Origin: Aerococcus christensenii
GTDB taxonomy: Bacteria > Bacillota > Bacilli > Lactobacillales > Aerococcaceae
DNA: 64,000 nt
NCBI RefSeq assembly: GCF_001543105.1
Contig: NZ_CP014159.1
Span: 372,001 to 436,000 of the forward strand
Direction of reading: 5' to 3'
The stretch's first letter is position 1. Each line of letters opens with the position of its first letter. This document shows positions 25,895-35,888 of this stretch, in pieces. The notes below the pieces were generated by a model, which did not search any database, was not told the DNA's origin, and worked only from the letters and a program-made list of their open reading frames with translations. The translations under genes and the position numbers were made by a program.

Positions 25895-27580
25895 ATGAAG
25901 AAAAAATATTGGTCCTGCCTCTTTTGTGTCCTAGCCTTGCTGGCTCTCAGCGGCTGTCACAAAGTAAGATTTACAGACCCTAAAAAAATAACCTATGATA
26001 CGCCAGACCACAAAGAGCCTACTGCAAAACATCCTCGAACAGCACTAGGTCTATCTACGCAGCATAAAATTCATAGCCTCAATCCTAACAAAGTTCAGTC
26101 CGGCTACGAGCTAGCAGCTTTAAATATGTTAGGAGAAGGTCTTTTTCGCCTAAACGATCAAGGAGCCATTCTTCCAGGTGTCTGCAATGGTAAGATTGAA
26201 CGGTCTAATAACCAAATTACTTTCCATTTAAATCCTGAGGCACGTTGGTCCAATAATCAACCCGTAAAAGCTGAAGACTTTGTCTATGCTTGGCAAGAAT
26301 TAGTTCGACCAGAAAATCATCATTTTTACGGAAATATTCTTAATGACATCGTCGCTCAAGCAACAAACATTCAAAAAGGAGATTCTTCTGTCGATCAACT
26401 CGGCATTACTGCATTAGATGATCACACTCTTCTTTTAACTCTAGAAAAGGAGACTCTTCCTACTCAAGATCTCAAACGTCTTTTAGCTTTTCCTGCTCTG
26501 TTTCCAATCAATAAAGACTTTGTTCAACATATTGACTATACCCTTTATGGCGATAAAAGCGCCAATAGCTTAAGCAACGGTCCTTACAGTCTCGAAAACT
26601 GGGCACCAGAATGGGATACTTGGTCATATGTTCGAAATGAAATGTATCCTGAGAAATCAGACTATCCTACCCAAAAAATCACTGTGCAATATGCCAAAAA
26701 TCTATCAATCTTTGAAAAATCTTATCAGCAACAAATTTTGGATATGACTTTTTCTAAAAAAACTTCAAAAAATAACCAAGCCTCTCTTCACCCTAAGCAT
26801 ACCGTACTCCATCTCAACGGAAACTCTAACAACAAAAAGCATCAACTTTTAACAGATGAAACTTTCCGAGCTCTTCTCTGTCAATCAATTGATCAAAGTG
26901 CTCTCAAAGAAAATCAATCTAAAGAAGCAGACAACGTTCAATTAACGTCTTCTATGGACCCACTAACACCTGATCTATCTCTAGAGAATCCTTCCTCTTC
27001 TCTAGATGCTCAGTCTACCCTTTCACGCCTTTTGAAGGAAAATCATTATCAAGCTTTTGAATTAAATCTCATTACCGATGACACAGCAGACTCCGTTCAA
27101 TTGGCTAACCAATTAAAAGATCAGTGGCAAAATCAACTTTCCCACTTAACTATTAATGTTCTCGCCTTACCTGAAAGTACCCTGCTTACTCGTTATCAAG
27201 AGGGCGATTATGATCTAGCGCTTTTAAATCATCAAAGCTACGATAATCAAACTAACCGTATTTTCTACACCCCTTATCTCAACTCTGCCTACCAACAAAG
27301 TTTAGGGGAAGATTACGCTAGCTATTCCCAATTACTAACGGAGCAACCCCTTACTCAGAGATTAGAGGATACTACTTGTCAAAAAGCCCAACAGTTCCTT
27401 CAAAACCACTATTTACTCAAGCCTCTCTTAAGATCTGAGAGCTACTATCATTTAAGAGATCAAGTAGTAACACAATCGCCATTCCAATCCTCGCTTCTCA
27501 TAAACTTTAAAGGCATGGCCTACCAACCTAACGACCAAACAATTCCAATTCTTCCTAAAAAGTCCAGTTTAAAGAAATAA
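25895..27580 (+). CDS. Orphan oligopeptide-binding lipoprotein (OppA-like)
   Basis: A 561-residue extracellular solute-binding protein of family 5 (SBP_bac_5). Signal peptide with lipobox LSGC at 18-21. Typical segments are TQHKIHSLNPNK, MLGEGLFRLNDQGAILPG, TFHLNPEARWSNNQPVKAEDFVYAWQ and SNGPYSLENW. It has no adjacent permease or ATPase genes, so it must use a transporter elsewhere or act as a peptide-pheromone or sensing receptor. The middle part (about 290-380) is more diverged than in classical OppA. Own terminator at the end. Confidence 0.85.
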   Translation: MKKKYWSCLFCVLALLALSGCHKVRFTDPKKITYDTPDHKEPTAKHPRTALGLSTQHKIHSLNPNKVQSGYELAALNMLGEGLFRLNDQGAILPGVCNGKIERSNNQITFHLNPEARWSNNQPVKAEDFVYAWQELVRPENHHFYGNILNDIVAQATNIQKGDSSVDQLGITALDDHTLLLTLEKETLPTQDLKRLLAFPALFPINKDFVQHIDYTLYGDKSANSLSNGPYSLENWAPEWDTWSYVRNEMYPEKSDYPTQKITVQYAKNLSIFEKSYQQQILDMTFSKKTSKNNQASLHPKHTVLHLNGNSNNKKHQLLTDETFRALLCQSIDQSALKENQSKEADNVQLTSSMDPLTPDLSLENPSSSLDAQSTLSRLLKENHYQAFELNLITDDTADSVQLANQLKDQWQNQLSHLTINVLALPESTLLTRYQEGDYDLALLNHQSYDNQTNRIFYTPYLNSAYQQSLGEDYASYSQLLTEQPLTQRLEDTTCQKAQQFLQNHYLLKPLLRSESYYHLRDQVVTQSPFQSSLLINFKGMAYQPNDQTIPILPKKSSLKK

Positions 27581-27589
27581 GACAAAACA

Positions 27590-27622
27590 CTCCCAACTTT
27601 TCTTGAGAGTGTTTTATCTTTG
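27590..27622 (+). terminator. Terminator of the OppA-like gene
   Basis: AAAACACTC / GAGTGTTTT arms separated by about 12 bases, then ATCTTT. Confidence 0.7.
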
Positions 27623-27878
27623 ATAAGAAAAGTCATAAATTTCCCTATTTTTTACTTATAAATTGTCTCTTTTGCAGTTCTTAAGAAAATATTTAAAATT
27701 AAAAGCAAATTATTCAAGCTTTTTTCAAAGCTTCCTCCTATAATAAAAGAGGTTTTATTTTGAAGAAGCCCTCATTGGGAAAACTCCATTTATAATGAAG
27801 GAAAAATATTTCTCTTTGAATAAGTTCTCTTTTTAATTCCAATATGATCTAAATATACAATAGAAGGATGAATCTACC

Positions 27879-29249
27879 ATGAAATTCAATAAAAAATATC
27901 TCTACACCTTATTGATTACCTTGGTTTTGGCAATTACTGCCGTCGGTTACCATTTCAATGTTTATGGAAGGGTTGAACAAAAAATTCACGAGCATCTCTC
28001 AGGAAAAGTAGGAATAAATGACCTCTACTTTAATGGTAACCACGTTTATCTCAAAAAAGATCTGACTCAGGAAACTATCGATCAAGCAAAAAAAGACGCA
28101 GATAGTCTTTCTGATGAATCTAAAAAGAAATATCTCGAAGAAATTGATAAAGTCCAACATAAGTTTGATGTCATCAATGATTTAGGGACTCTCTTTTTAG
28201 TCAATGACAAACCTGTGATTAACGGGGATCAAACAGGGGAAACCCTCCTAGTCAATCCTGATCTTTCTGATGATGAGATTCGAAACCGCAAAGGGCTCTA
28301 TACCTTTAATTATAATGATGCTCTTAATGATGAATTCAAAGTTCGTTATAAGGCAGCCGAAAACGTTGCAAATCTTTCAACAAAATTCACTCAACTCATT
28401 GACAAATTGCCTAAAAATTATCAATCTAGCCAGCTAAATGATGACTTACAACACTTCCAAGAAGTTTCCGATCTCATAAAAGATTTAACTCCTATTCATC
28501 GCCAGCAACCTAAGATCAAGGCCAAAGTAGATGAAGTTCAAGAAAAAGCCAAGATTTTCTCAAAAGATCTGATCAAACATAAAGGTGATCTTACTGATGA
28601 TCTTAAGAAAAAGATTTTCAACATTTCTGTTTTAGCTGATCCACTAACAGGAAGCGAAATTGATAATCGAAAACTCTTTGTTTTAACCTTTGATGATGGT
28701 CCTTCTAAAAACACCTTAGATATTTTAGATATTCTCGACAAATACCATGTTAAAGCCACTTTCTTCCAACAAGGTAACCACGCCAGTGAATATCCTGAAA
28801 TTTCAAAAGAAATTATCAAACGCGGCCATCACATTGGAAACCATACCTATGATCATCCGAACATGACGAAGGTTTCTCGTAATGAACTTACAGATCAAAT
28901 TAATCGAACTCAAAGAGTCATTGAAGAAGCCACAGGCGGCTATAAATCCACTAGCTTCCGTTGCCCTTATGGTGCAGGGATGGACCGTGTAGGCGCTAGC
29001 TTCCCAGATCTTACTCCAGTCTTTTGGTCTATTGATTCCCAAGATTGGAAATCTTTAGATCCCGATACAATTGTCAAAAAAGTACTCAATGAAGTGGATC
29101 GTCAAAAACATAATATCGTTCTCCATCACGACACCATCGAAGCTACTACTAAAGCCATCGATCGTTATATTCCAGAACTTCAAAAACGCGGCTATGTCTT
29201 CGTCTTCCCAGAACAATTACCAGATTTGAGACAAATCACCCCTCACTAG
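27879..29249 (+). CDS. Membrane-anchored polysaccharide deacetylase (NodB domain)
   Basis: A 456-residue protein: membrane helix about 8-25, an extracellular helical linker domain (about 40-255), and a NodB deacetylase domain (about 265-445). All five NodB motifs are intact: TFDDGP (about 270-275), HTYDHP (322-327, the two metal His), RCPYG, DSQDW and VLHHD. Peptidoglycan N-acetylglucosamine deacetylases (PgdA-type) and capsule deacetylases share this layout. It faces, on the opposite strand, the glycan cluster, and a degenerate paralogue with the same layout lies at 37640-38986. A TATAAT box at 27739-27744 may be its promoter. Confidence 0.9.
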   Translation: MKFNKKYLYTLLITLVLAITAVGYHFNVYGRVEQKIHEHLSGKVGINDLYFNGNHVYLKKDLTQETIDQAKKDADSLSDESKKKYLEEIDKVQHKFDVINDLGTLFLVNDKPVINGDQTGETLLVNPDLSDDEIRNRKGLYTFNYNDALNDEFKVRYKAAENVANLSTKFTQLIDKLPKNYQSSQLNDDLQHFQEVSDLIKDLTPIHRQQPKIKAKVDEVQEKAKIFSKDLIKHKGDLTDDLKKKIFNISVLADPLTGSEIDNRKLFVLTFDDGPSKNTLDILDILDKYHVKATFFQQGNHASEYPEISKEIIKRGHHIGNHTYDHPNMTKVSRNELTDQINRTQRVIEEATGGYKSTSFRCPYGAGMDRVGASFPDLTPVFWSIDSQDWKSLDPDTIVKKVLNEVDRQKHNIVLHHDTIEATTKAIDRYIPELQKRGYVFVFPEQLPDLRQITPH

Positions 29250-29262
29250 TGCTTAAAATAGT

Positions 29263-29367
29263 AATAAAAAAGAGTAACCAAATTGAAATGTACCGACCTC
29301 CAAAAGTTAGATTTTTGGTCTAACTTTTTGGGGTCACATCAAATTGAAGCGGTTACTCTTTTTTATT
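29263..29367. terminator. Bidirectional terminator with an insertion in its loop
   Basis: Arms AATAAAAAAGAGTAACC (29263-29279) and GGTTACTCTTTTTTATT (29351-29367) are perfectly complementary over 17 bp. They sit between the convergent deacetylase and the GT-C gene. The loop carries a 52-bp insert flanked by two copies of CAAATTGAA. Removing the insert and one copy leaves a normal short-loop terminator. Confidence 0.8.
29288..29339. mobile_element. Miniature IS3-related element with both terminal repeats
   Basis: A 52-bp near-palindrome: TGTACCGACCTCCAAAAGTT... on the left and ...AACTTTTTGGGGTCACA on the right, facing inward with a 7-base gap. The right end (29319-29338) is identical over 20 bases to the end of the IS relic at 5383-5402. 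The 9-base sequence CAAATTGAA is directly repeated on both sides (29279-29287, 29340-29348), as expected of a target duplication. It has no coding capacity. Confidence 0.75.
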
Positions 29368-29421
29368 ATCGCTATTAACCCTAAATTTCGAAAATAAAAC
29401 CTTTCTTCAAGAATTAAACTC

Positions 29422-31167
29422 CTATTTTTTATCTCCTAAAAGAGTCCCTGCCTCATATAAGCCAGGTGAAACTTCCTTACTTAAATGTGTCTTACAATAA
29501 GTTTGAAAACTCTCATTACGAGGTTGTAAAACCAAGACTTTGTCAACCTTTTGTAAATCTTCAGCATGGAAATCATGACTAGAGATATGTACTTCAGGCG
29601 TCCAAAAATAATGAGCACATACATAATAATAGAAACGATCGCTAGAAATATCCCCAGTCACTACTAAATAGCGCTGATGAGCTTTTAAGGATTTATCTGC
29701 TAAAAGTCCTCTTATCTGTCGGGGTTGACTATAGAGTCCTTCAGCAGCTGAATGGTATTCCGTATAAGCCTTATGGAAACTTCCCAGAAGAAAAACGCCT
29801 AACATCAGTCCAATGATTCCAAACTTAAAGCCTGTCATCTCTTCTTTATCAACTTGGCTCAAGTAATCATTCAAAGTCATAAAATAAATACCAGACATGT
29901 AGATTAGGATAGTTTCCATATAACGTCCATAGGTCGCTATACGAACCGCATCTTCGATTGGCATTGCAAACCAATAAGTAGCCAACAAACCTATCCAATA
30001 CACCCCTAAAATAGTCAGAAGAGAAAATACCACTTTTTTCAAATGCATGCCTTCCTTAAACCAATACCTACTAATGATCCAGACGCCGCCTATCATCACT
30101 ATCAACAAAGCAAGCGATCTAAAAGATAAGGTATGCCAATTCAAGACTTGTGCAACAAACTTTTAAAGAATCCCTCGATAAAAATCCCCCGTCTTATTCG
30201 CAGCACTTACAGCATGCTTGGCATGGCCTAATTGTGAAAAATTGGCCTTGATATGGGCTTCCCACAGAAAATAGCCTAAAAAGCTAAATACTCCCACAAA
30301 TGCTAAACATTTTCTCTTAAGTGACTTCCCCACATCAGAATATCTAAGACTATAAGCGTAATAAACTAAAGAAAAAATAACCAATATAAGCGCACTTCGT
30401 TTCACTAAACATAAAAAATTCAAAATAACACTCACACTTATGGCTTGGTAAACTTTGTTCTGGGAATAATAACGAATATAGGCCAAACTCGCCAAGGCAA
30501 TCAAAGCTAACAAACTATCCACCATTAAAGTCGTCAACAAACTATCATGCAACGTCAACAGAAAAAATCCCACCATGGCCACTTGGCTTAAATAAGGCAA
30601 AACTGTTTTGGGCCGATCTTTCAAAGAAAAAATAGCAGATAAACTCGACAAAATAATCAAGAACTGCCCCACCAACATGTGACCTTCCGAGAAGCCTACC
30701 ATGGTCACAAAATAATCCACAAAAAGAGAGGTTGTCGGCGGATAAATATAAAAGCTAATCAGCTTATCCCCAGCTTGCGGCAATCGTCCCTCTTGGTATA
30801 AGAACTTCACCATAGTCCCCCAATGTGAAAAATCATCATTATGATAGAATCCATTCTTACTTAAATACCATACACCGAAAAGAAACATCACCCCTAAAGT
30901 TACTAACCGCCAATCCAACTTCCCCTTAAATTCTTGTCTCGGACTGAGCACTAATCCCGCTACAAGAGCGATTAACCCTAACCCAAAGACACCATAAATA
31001 AAGAAAGGAAGTCCTCCTAATAAAGCGCCTAAATAAAGCACCAAGCTCTCCAAAGAAATCACAAAAAGACTGACCAAGGTCCATGGCATCCGCATCCATT
31101 TCTTAACCCATAGTCCGTACCCTAAGTGAGACAACAAAAATATAAATAATAAAGCAGCACTTTTCAT
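29422..31167 (-). pseudogene. GT-C-type membrane glycosyltransferase split by an in-frame stop
   Basis: A 1746-base frame, open except for one TAA at 30163-30165. The first part (334 residues) has about nine membrane helices and the GT-C-like acidic motif in FYHNDDFSHWGTM near 110. The second part (240 codons from a TTG that lacks a ribosome site) continues in the same frame with further helices and an extracellular tail (LVVTGDISSDRFYYY). Together they give a normal 580-residue polytopic glycosyltransferase of the ArnT/PMT-like fold. The stop lies between helices, so the product is probably inactive. It is the last gene of the glycan cluster. Confidence 0.75.
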
Positions 31168-31194
31168 CTTTTTCCCTCAATAACCCTTTATTGC

Positions 31195-32148
31195 TTATTT
31201 TCCTAAATAAGTCTTATACAAGAATCCATAAATATTACTGTTAAAATCTAATATTCGAAGCGCCAGCCGCTTTTGCCAAGGAATTGACACCTGATGGCCA
31301 TAGCGTAACCGAGTTTTCTGAATCTGCTGGCGTAAAAGGGTCAGGTACTCTGCAGTTAAATCGTCCGGAATGGATTGAGATAATTTAAAGCCAGTAGACA
31401 AGTAGCCGTCTACCACCTTATTCACCGCTTCATTCACTAAATTTGGAAAAGTCACTTCTACATCTTCAAGTAACTTCAACCGCTGCCAAACATTATCATA
31501 TTGCTTCTCACTGAAAGACGAACTCACAATACTGGTTGGATTTTGAATATAGTAATAACCATAATGATCAGAAATCGTCACTTGCTGGCATTTTTTCAAA
31601 TAGGAATAGGTTGTGTAGACATCTTCATAGAGATGCCCTTCAGGATACTCCACACCTGCAAACAAATCCCGACGATAAATCTTATTCCAAGCATAGAATT
31701 CCGCTCCTGAATAATGAAAGAGAGCCTTTAAAGCAGATTCTCTATCTATATCTTGTAGAGAACAACTTTTTAAAGGAAATTCTTCGTGTCCGTTCATACG
31801 CTTAATATTGAAAACGAATAGATCTGTTTGCTCTGATCTTTCCCTTTCAAAACTTTCAAAGATATCTTTTTCATAATAGTCATCACTATCAATAAAAGCT
31901 AAGAATTCTCTTTTGGCTTCTTGAATACCATAATTTCGAGCAGAAGAAAGCCCTCCATTTGGTTTATGAAAGACTCGGATCCGAGCATCTTTTTGGCCAA
32001 GCTCGTCACACAAACGTCCACTCCGATCAGTAGATCCATCGTCTACCAATAATAACTCAAAATCAGAATAAGTTTGTTCTAAAACACTCTGAACCGCCCG
32101 TTCCAAAGTACTTTCTACATTATATACGGGCATGATAACGCTAATCAT
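31195..32148 (-). CDS. Family-2 glycosyltransferase
   Basis: A 317-residue cytoplasmic GT-A enzyme. Nucleotide-binding start MISVIMPVYNVESTLERAVQ, LLVDDGSTD, and the metal motif in AFIDSDDYYEKD. A C-terminal basic, amphipathic region probably binds the membrane. The ATG at 32148 overlaps the TGA of the preceding gene (ATGA), and AGGAGGGAGAAAGG precedes it; a longer frame from 32172 runs into that gene. It is a clear paralogue of the neighbour at 32145-33113 (same length and segment order). Donor and acceptor sugars are unknown. Confidence 0.88.
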   Translation of the reverse strand: MISVIMPVYNVESTLERAVQSVLEQTYSDFELLLVDDGSTDRSGRLCDELGQKDARIRVFHKPNGGLSSARNYGIQEAKREFLAFIDSDDYYEKDIFESFERERSEQTDLFVFNIKRMNGHEEFPLKSCSLQDIDRESALKALFHYSGAEFYAWNKIYRRDLFAGVEYPEGHLYEDVYTTYSYLKKCQQVTISDHYGYYYIQNPTSIVSSSFSEKQYDNVWQRLKLLEDVEVTFPNLVNEAVNKVVDGYLSTGFKLSQSIPDDLTAEYLTLLRQQIQKTRLRYGHQVSIPWQKRLALRILDFNSNIYGFLYKTYLGK

Positions 32149-33113
32149 ACCTTTCTCCCTCCTAAATACCATTCATATAAACTCACATACACTTTAGGGC
32201 AACATTTATATAGCCACCAAGCCCACCGATAAGGAGGTCGAATAACAGACGACTCTTTAAAATCCTCCCGATGTTTCTTCGCTAAGGCTAATAACTGAGG
32301 CCTGTAAGTAGCTTGGTAGTCTGTCCTTGGCGAACAGGTTAATTTATAGGCTGTCCCAAGTAACCCATCCATTAATTTCTTAGCCGTTAAGCCAACCAAA
32401 CACGGAAAATCTTGGCGCATCACTTCCAATTGTCTTTCCCTCTCATAAACGCTATCCATTTGCCGAGGTTGAAATTTTTCCCCTACTAAGCTCTCTGAAG
32501 AAGCATAATAGAACACGCCCACTTGACAAGAAGTCACTACCTTTTTCGCATGAGAGACCGCTTGATAAGACACATAAATATCCTCATAAATTTTTCCTTC
32601 TGGGAAGCGGATAGACTCAAACAAGCGACGATCAAAGATTTTATTCCATACATAAAAATCTAATCCGTTATAACTATAAATGGCTCGAACAGCCTCTTCA
32701 GCTTCGGTATAAATAGCATCCACGGCCTGTGCGACTTGACGACTATCCTCATCTACCTGTTCATAGTTAAAAATATAGAGATCCATTTGCTCTGCATCTA
32801 AGGTCTCTTTAAATCTTTCCAATATTCCTGGTTCATAAGTATCATCACTATCTAAAAAAGCGATGAAATCTCCCTTAGCTTCCTGAATTCCTCGATTTCT
32901 TGCTACTGAGGGACCACTATTTTCGATATGCAAAGCCGTAATTTGAGAAGATTTTCGGACCCATTGGTCGCACATTTCAGGTGTGTGATCCTGAGAGCCA
33001 TCATCTACTAAGATCAATTCAAAATCTTGAAAGCTTTGATCCAAGACGCTTTGCACTGCTCGATCCAGAGTACGTTCTGTATTATAAGCTGGCATAATCA
33101 CCGATACTAGCAT
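32145..33113 (-). CDS. Family-2 glycosyltransferase
   Basis: A 322-residue GT-A enzyme: MLVSVIMPAYNTERTLDRAV, LILVDDGSQDH, GDFIAFLDSDDTYEPG. A following region (YNGLDFYVWNKIFDRRLFESI) is shared with its paralogue downstream. It adds a sugar to the lipid-linked repeat unit of the surface polymer. Its stop overlaps the start of the next GT2 gene. Confidence 0.88.
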   Translation of the reverse strand: MLVSVIMPAYNTERTLDRAVQSVLDQSFQDFELILVDDGSQDHTPEMCDQWVRKSSQITALHIENSGPSVARNRGIQEAKGDFIAFLDSDDTYEPGILERFKETLDAEQMDLYIFNYEQVDEDSRQVAQAVDAIYTEAEEAVRAIYSYNGLDFYVWNKIFDRRLFESIRFPEGKIYEDIYVSYQAVSHAKKVVTSCQVGVFYYASSESLVGEKFQPRQMDSVYERERQLEVMRQDFPCLVGLTAKKLMDGLLGTAYKLTCSPRTDYQATYRPQLLALAKKHREDFKESSVIRPPYRWAWWLYKCCPKVYVSLYEWYLGGRKV

Positions 33114-33182
33114 GTATTCTCTATCCTTTCCGTCTTTAATCCTTAGAGGGAATCCTCCTCTTAAAAAGTTTCTCCATTCAAG

Positions 33183-33218
33183 AAAAGATTCCTACCGATC
33201 ACTTCTGCAGGAATCTTT
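33183..33218 (-). terminator. Terminator downstream of the Wzy gene
   Basis: AAAGATTCCT / AGGAATCTTTT arms with a 15-base loop, in the 136-base gap before the GT2 pair. It may be leaky, dividing the cluster into two expression units. Confidence 0.55.
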
Positions 33219-33249
33219 AAAAATCAAACACTCTTCTAATAAAGAAGGC

Positions 33250-34785
33250 TTATTTTTTGTGAAAGCGAAATTTTTCAACTGCCCACTTAGGACAACAAGG
33301 ATTAGAAAAACCTTGCTTATAGGCAACTACATTCAAAAAGCCAGCATAGGTCCAAAATACCCAACCAATCGGATCTCTATTCGACAAAATAAAATGATTT
33401 TCGACAAGATCTAAAACTAAAAGGCTCATCAAAGTGATTAAAAGAATAGCGGCCAAAGTCTTCTGATCTTTATCAACGTTCCAGTCTTTAAAGAATAAAT
33501 TCTTTAAGTGTGACAAGAGATAGGACACCATGAATCCTCCCATCAAGAGAAAGCCTATCCCCCCTGTTTTCACCAATAAAGCCACATAGGAACTATGCAT
33601 ATTACCCATAGCCCGCTTCAAAGAAGCACGCTCACTCGTTGAGAGTTGGGACATATTCACTTGATCGGTGACTTCATCTGGCTTCATTCGCCGATAAAGG
33701 TCCGCATCCGCTAAACCAAAGAGCGGCCGTTGCTTCATTGCCTTTAAGCCAGACTTCCAAATGCCTAAGCGCCCCGCTGAAACCTCTTCATTTCCATCAT
33801 CATGATGAATCTTAACAGGGGCAGCAATCACATCGCTTAATTTTTTCCCATTTTTTTGTCGTTCTGCAGACAAAAATTCTTCTCTAAAGTTAGCGTCTGT
33901 GGCTAATAAATACAGGCCTTGATTCACTATAGGAACATAAGAAAGGACTTTAGCAACAGAGCCATTCACAGAAACCACTAAAAAGATAACCAAAATCGTT
34001 TTCCCAATTCTCTTTCCAAAATGAGCAGGTGATGCGGATTGTAATAATTGACCCCCTCTATACAACAAAAACAAGATCCCGGCAGCTATTAAAGCGAGGG
34101 TCGTCCCTCTTGAAGAAGCCAAGATGAAATAAAGATATTGCACGATAGCATTCGCCACATATAATTTTTGAAAATGTCGCCAATTGCCTCTTTTTAAAAC
34201 ATTATTCACCAAAGAGGCCGCTACCGATACTGCGCCTAAGGCAGATCCCAGATTAGGACTTGTATATAATCCGAACAAACGATTTTCAATAAAGCCCTGT
34301 CTTTGCCAATAGGTTTGTGTCCCATCCAAGACCCAGTAATGGATACTAAAGGCATACAAAATGAGAGATAAGGCGCCTAAAATAAAAATCAATCCAATGA
34401 AACAATCATTGAAGCGTTTCATCCACATCTGATTCTCTTTTCCTTCACTAAAAGAAAAAGGATAAACAAGAAAGACAGCCTGCATCGCATAGACCCAGTT
34501 AATGGCCGTATCTGGAAATTGGTAAGGAAAATTTAAAAATACAGAGAAGGCAAATCCCACACCAAAGAAGAAGAGAATGGGCCAAAAGCGTGCCGTAAAC
34601 ATTCTTCTTTCAAAGAAAAAATCTTTGGCAATGAGATAAATTCCCCATACAAAAGCAATTTTCATAGGATAATTGGTAATATACAAAGCACTTGGTACAA
34701 TAAACAAAACATTAATAACCAGTGATATCAATCGAAATAGGTGAGGGTTGTTGATCCCCGCTACTATTTTTTTACTTATCGCCAT
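33250..34785 (-). CDS. Wzy-type polysaccharide polymerase / O-antigen ligase-like protein
   Basis: A 511-residue integral membrane protein with about 11-12 helices. A large external loop lies about 290-390 and includes the Arg-rich GRLGIWKSGLKAMKQRPLFG segment, the usual place for the functional arginines of Wzy/WaaL proteins. This would polymerise repeat units outside the membrane. The ATG at 34785 follows AAAGGAG; the in-frame TTG two codons upstream is not needed. 29 bases after neuB. Confidence 0.82.
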   Translation of the reverse strand: MAISKKIVAGINNPHLFRLISLVINVLFIVPSALYITNYPMKIAFVWGIYLIAKDFFFERRMFTARFWPILFFFGVGFAFSVFLNFPYQFPDTAINWVYAMQAVFLVYPFSFSEGKENQMWMKRFNDCFIGLIFILGALSLILYAFSIHYWVLDGTQTYWQRQGFIENRLFGLYTSPNLGSALGAVSVAASLVNNVLKRGNWRHFQKLYVANAIVQYLYFILASSRGTTLALIAAGILFLLYRGGQLLQSASPAHFGKRIGKTILVIFLVVSVNGSVAKVLSYVPIVNQGLYLLATDANFREEFLSAERQKNGKKLSDVIAAPVKIHHDDGNEEVSAGRLGIWKSGLKAMKQRPLFGLADADLYRRMKPDEVTDQVNMSQLSTSERASLKRAMGNMHSSYVALLVKTGGIGFLLMGGFMVSYLLSHLKNLFFKDWNVDKDQKTLAAILLITLMSLLVLDLVENHFILSNRDPIGWVFWTYAGFLNVVAYKQGFSNPCCPKWAVEKFRFHKK

Positions 34786-34813
34786 AAACAAACTCCTTTA
34801 ACGATTGGGTGGA

Positions 34814-35878
34814 TTAATCATTCAACATGTCATCCATTAAAGTCGTATCTTCTGGCAAGTCTTCCTTAACGGTTTTCCCAATAATTTCATTAATACGTTT
34901 AGGTGCAATCCCTGTCCCTGGACGTTTAAAGGTTATCATTTCTCGAGTTAACGCGGTTCCTGCTTTCACATCTTGGGTTAAGACGATCGAACGGCGAGCA
35001 TTTTTACGAGCAGCGGCTTGTGCTTCTAAATCAGCAGTTGCTTTTCCACGAATTTTCATTTGAAATTCCAATCCCGCTTTAAGAATCTTCATATCTTCTG
35101 GATCCATGGCATGGTAATGATCGTTGCCTGGAAGCGTCTTATCTAAAGTGTAATGTTTTTCGATAACCTTTGCTCCTAAAGCCACCGCCGTCTTGATAAT
35201 ATCCATTTGTGGATCTGGGCGAGTATGGTCTGAATACCCAATAATATAATCTGGGAATTCCTTAATCAAGGTTTGAATAATATTCAAGTTAGCATCTTCA
35301 TTAGGGGTAGGATACTCTAAGACGCAATGCATAATCACAATGTTCTTATTTCCTGTTTTTTCAATGGTTTGAACCGCTTGACGAATCTCTTCTAAGGTTG
35401 AAGCTCCCGTAGAGAGAAGAATAGGTTTGCCTTTTTTAGCTTGATATTCAATAAAAGGAAGGTTCGAACAATCTGAAGAGGAAATCTTATAGATATCCAT
35501 CAAATCATAGAGATAGTCTGCTGATTCAAAATCAAAAGCAGTAGAGAAGAATTCAATTCCTACTTGCTTACAATACTCAGAAAGTTCCTTATATTCTTCA
35601 TAACCAAAAGAATCAAACTTCTTGAATAATTCATATTGGGACGTTGTTTTTTCTTCACTCGTATCCCAGTAAGAGGGAGAGAACTTGGAAGCGATCGTTT
35701 CTGCCTTATAGGTTTGGAATTTAACAGCATCCATCCCTGATTCCTTGGCCTTATCAATCATTAATTTAGCGGCTTCCATCGGCGTGATTTCATTTTCCTT
35801 AGCAATATCATAATAGTTCACACCAATTTCTCCAATGACATAATACCCTTGATTCTCTAAAACTGAAAATAAACTCAT
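34814..35878 (-). CDS. neuB: Nonulosonic acid synthase (NeuB family)
   Basis: A 354-residue enzyme that condenses phosphoenolpyruvate with an N-acetylated 6-carbon sugar to make a 9-carbon sialic-acid-like sugar. TIM-barrel core: YYVIGEIGVNYYD, AVKFQTYKAETI, EFFSTAFDFES, LSTGASTLEEI, YSDHT, VIEKHYTLDKTLPGNDHYHA. A C-terminal antifreeze/SAF domain lies about 285-354 (ARRSIVLTQDVKAGTALT). It cannot be told from sequence whether the product is Neu5Ac, legionaminic or pseudaminic acid. It begins 10 bases after the NeuA-PseG fusion gene. Confidence 0.93.
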   Translation of the reverse strand: MSLFSVLENQGYYVIGEIGVNYYDIAKENEITPMEAAKLMIDKAKESGMDAVKFQTYKAETIASKFSPSYWDTSEEKTTSQYELFKKFDSFGYEEYKELSEYCKQVGIEFFSTAFDFESADYLYDLMDIYKISSSDCSNLPFIEYQAKKGKPILLSTGASTLEEIRQAVQTIEKTGNKNIVIMHCVLEYPTPNEDANLNIIQTLIKEFPDYIIGYSDHTRPDPQMDIIKTAVALGAKVIEKHYTLDKTLPGNDHYHAMDPEDMKILKAGLEFQMKIRGKATADLEAQAAARKNARRSIVLTQDVKAGTALTREMITFKRPGTGIAPKRINEIIGKTVKEDLPEDTTLMDDMLND

Positions 35879-35888
35879 TTTTTTCTCC

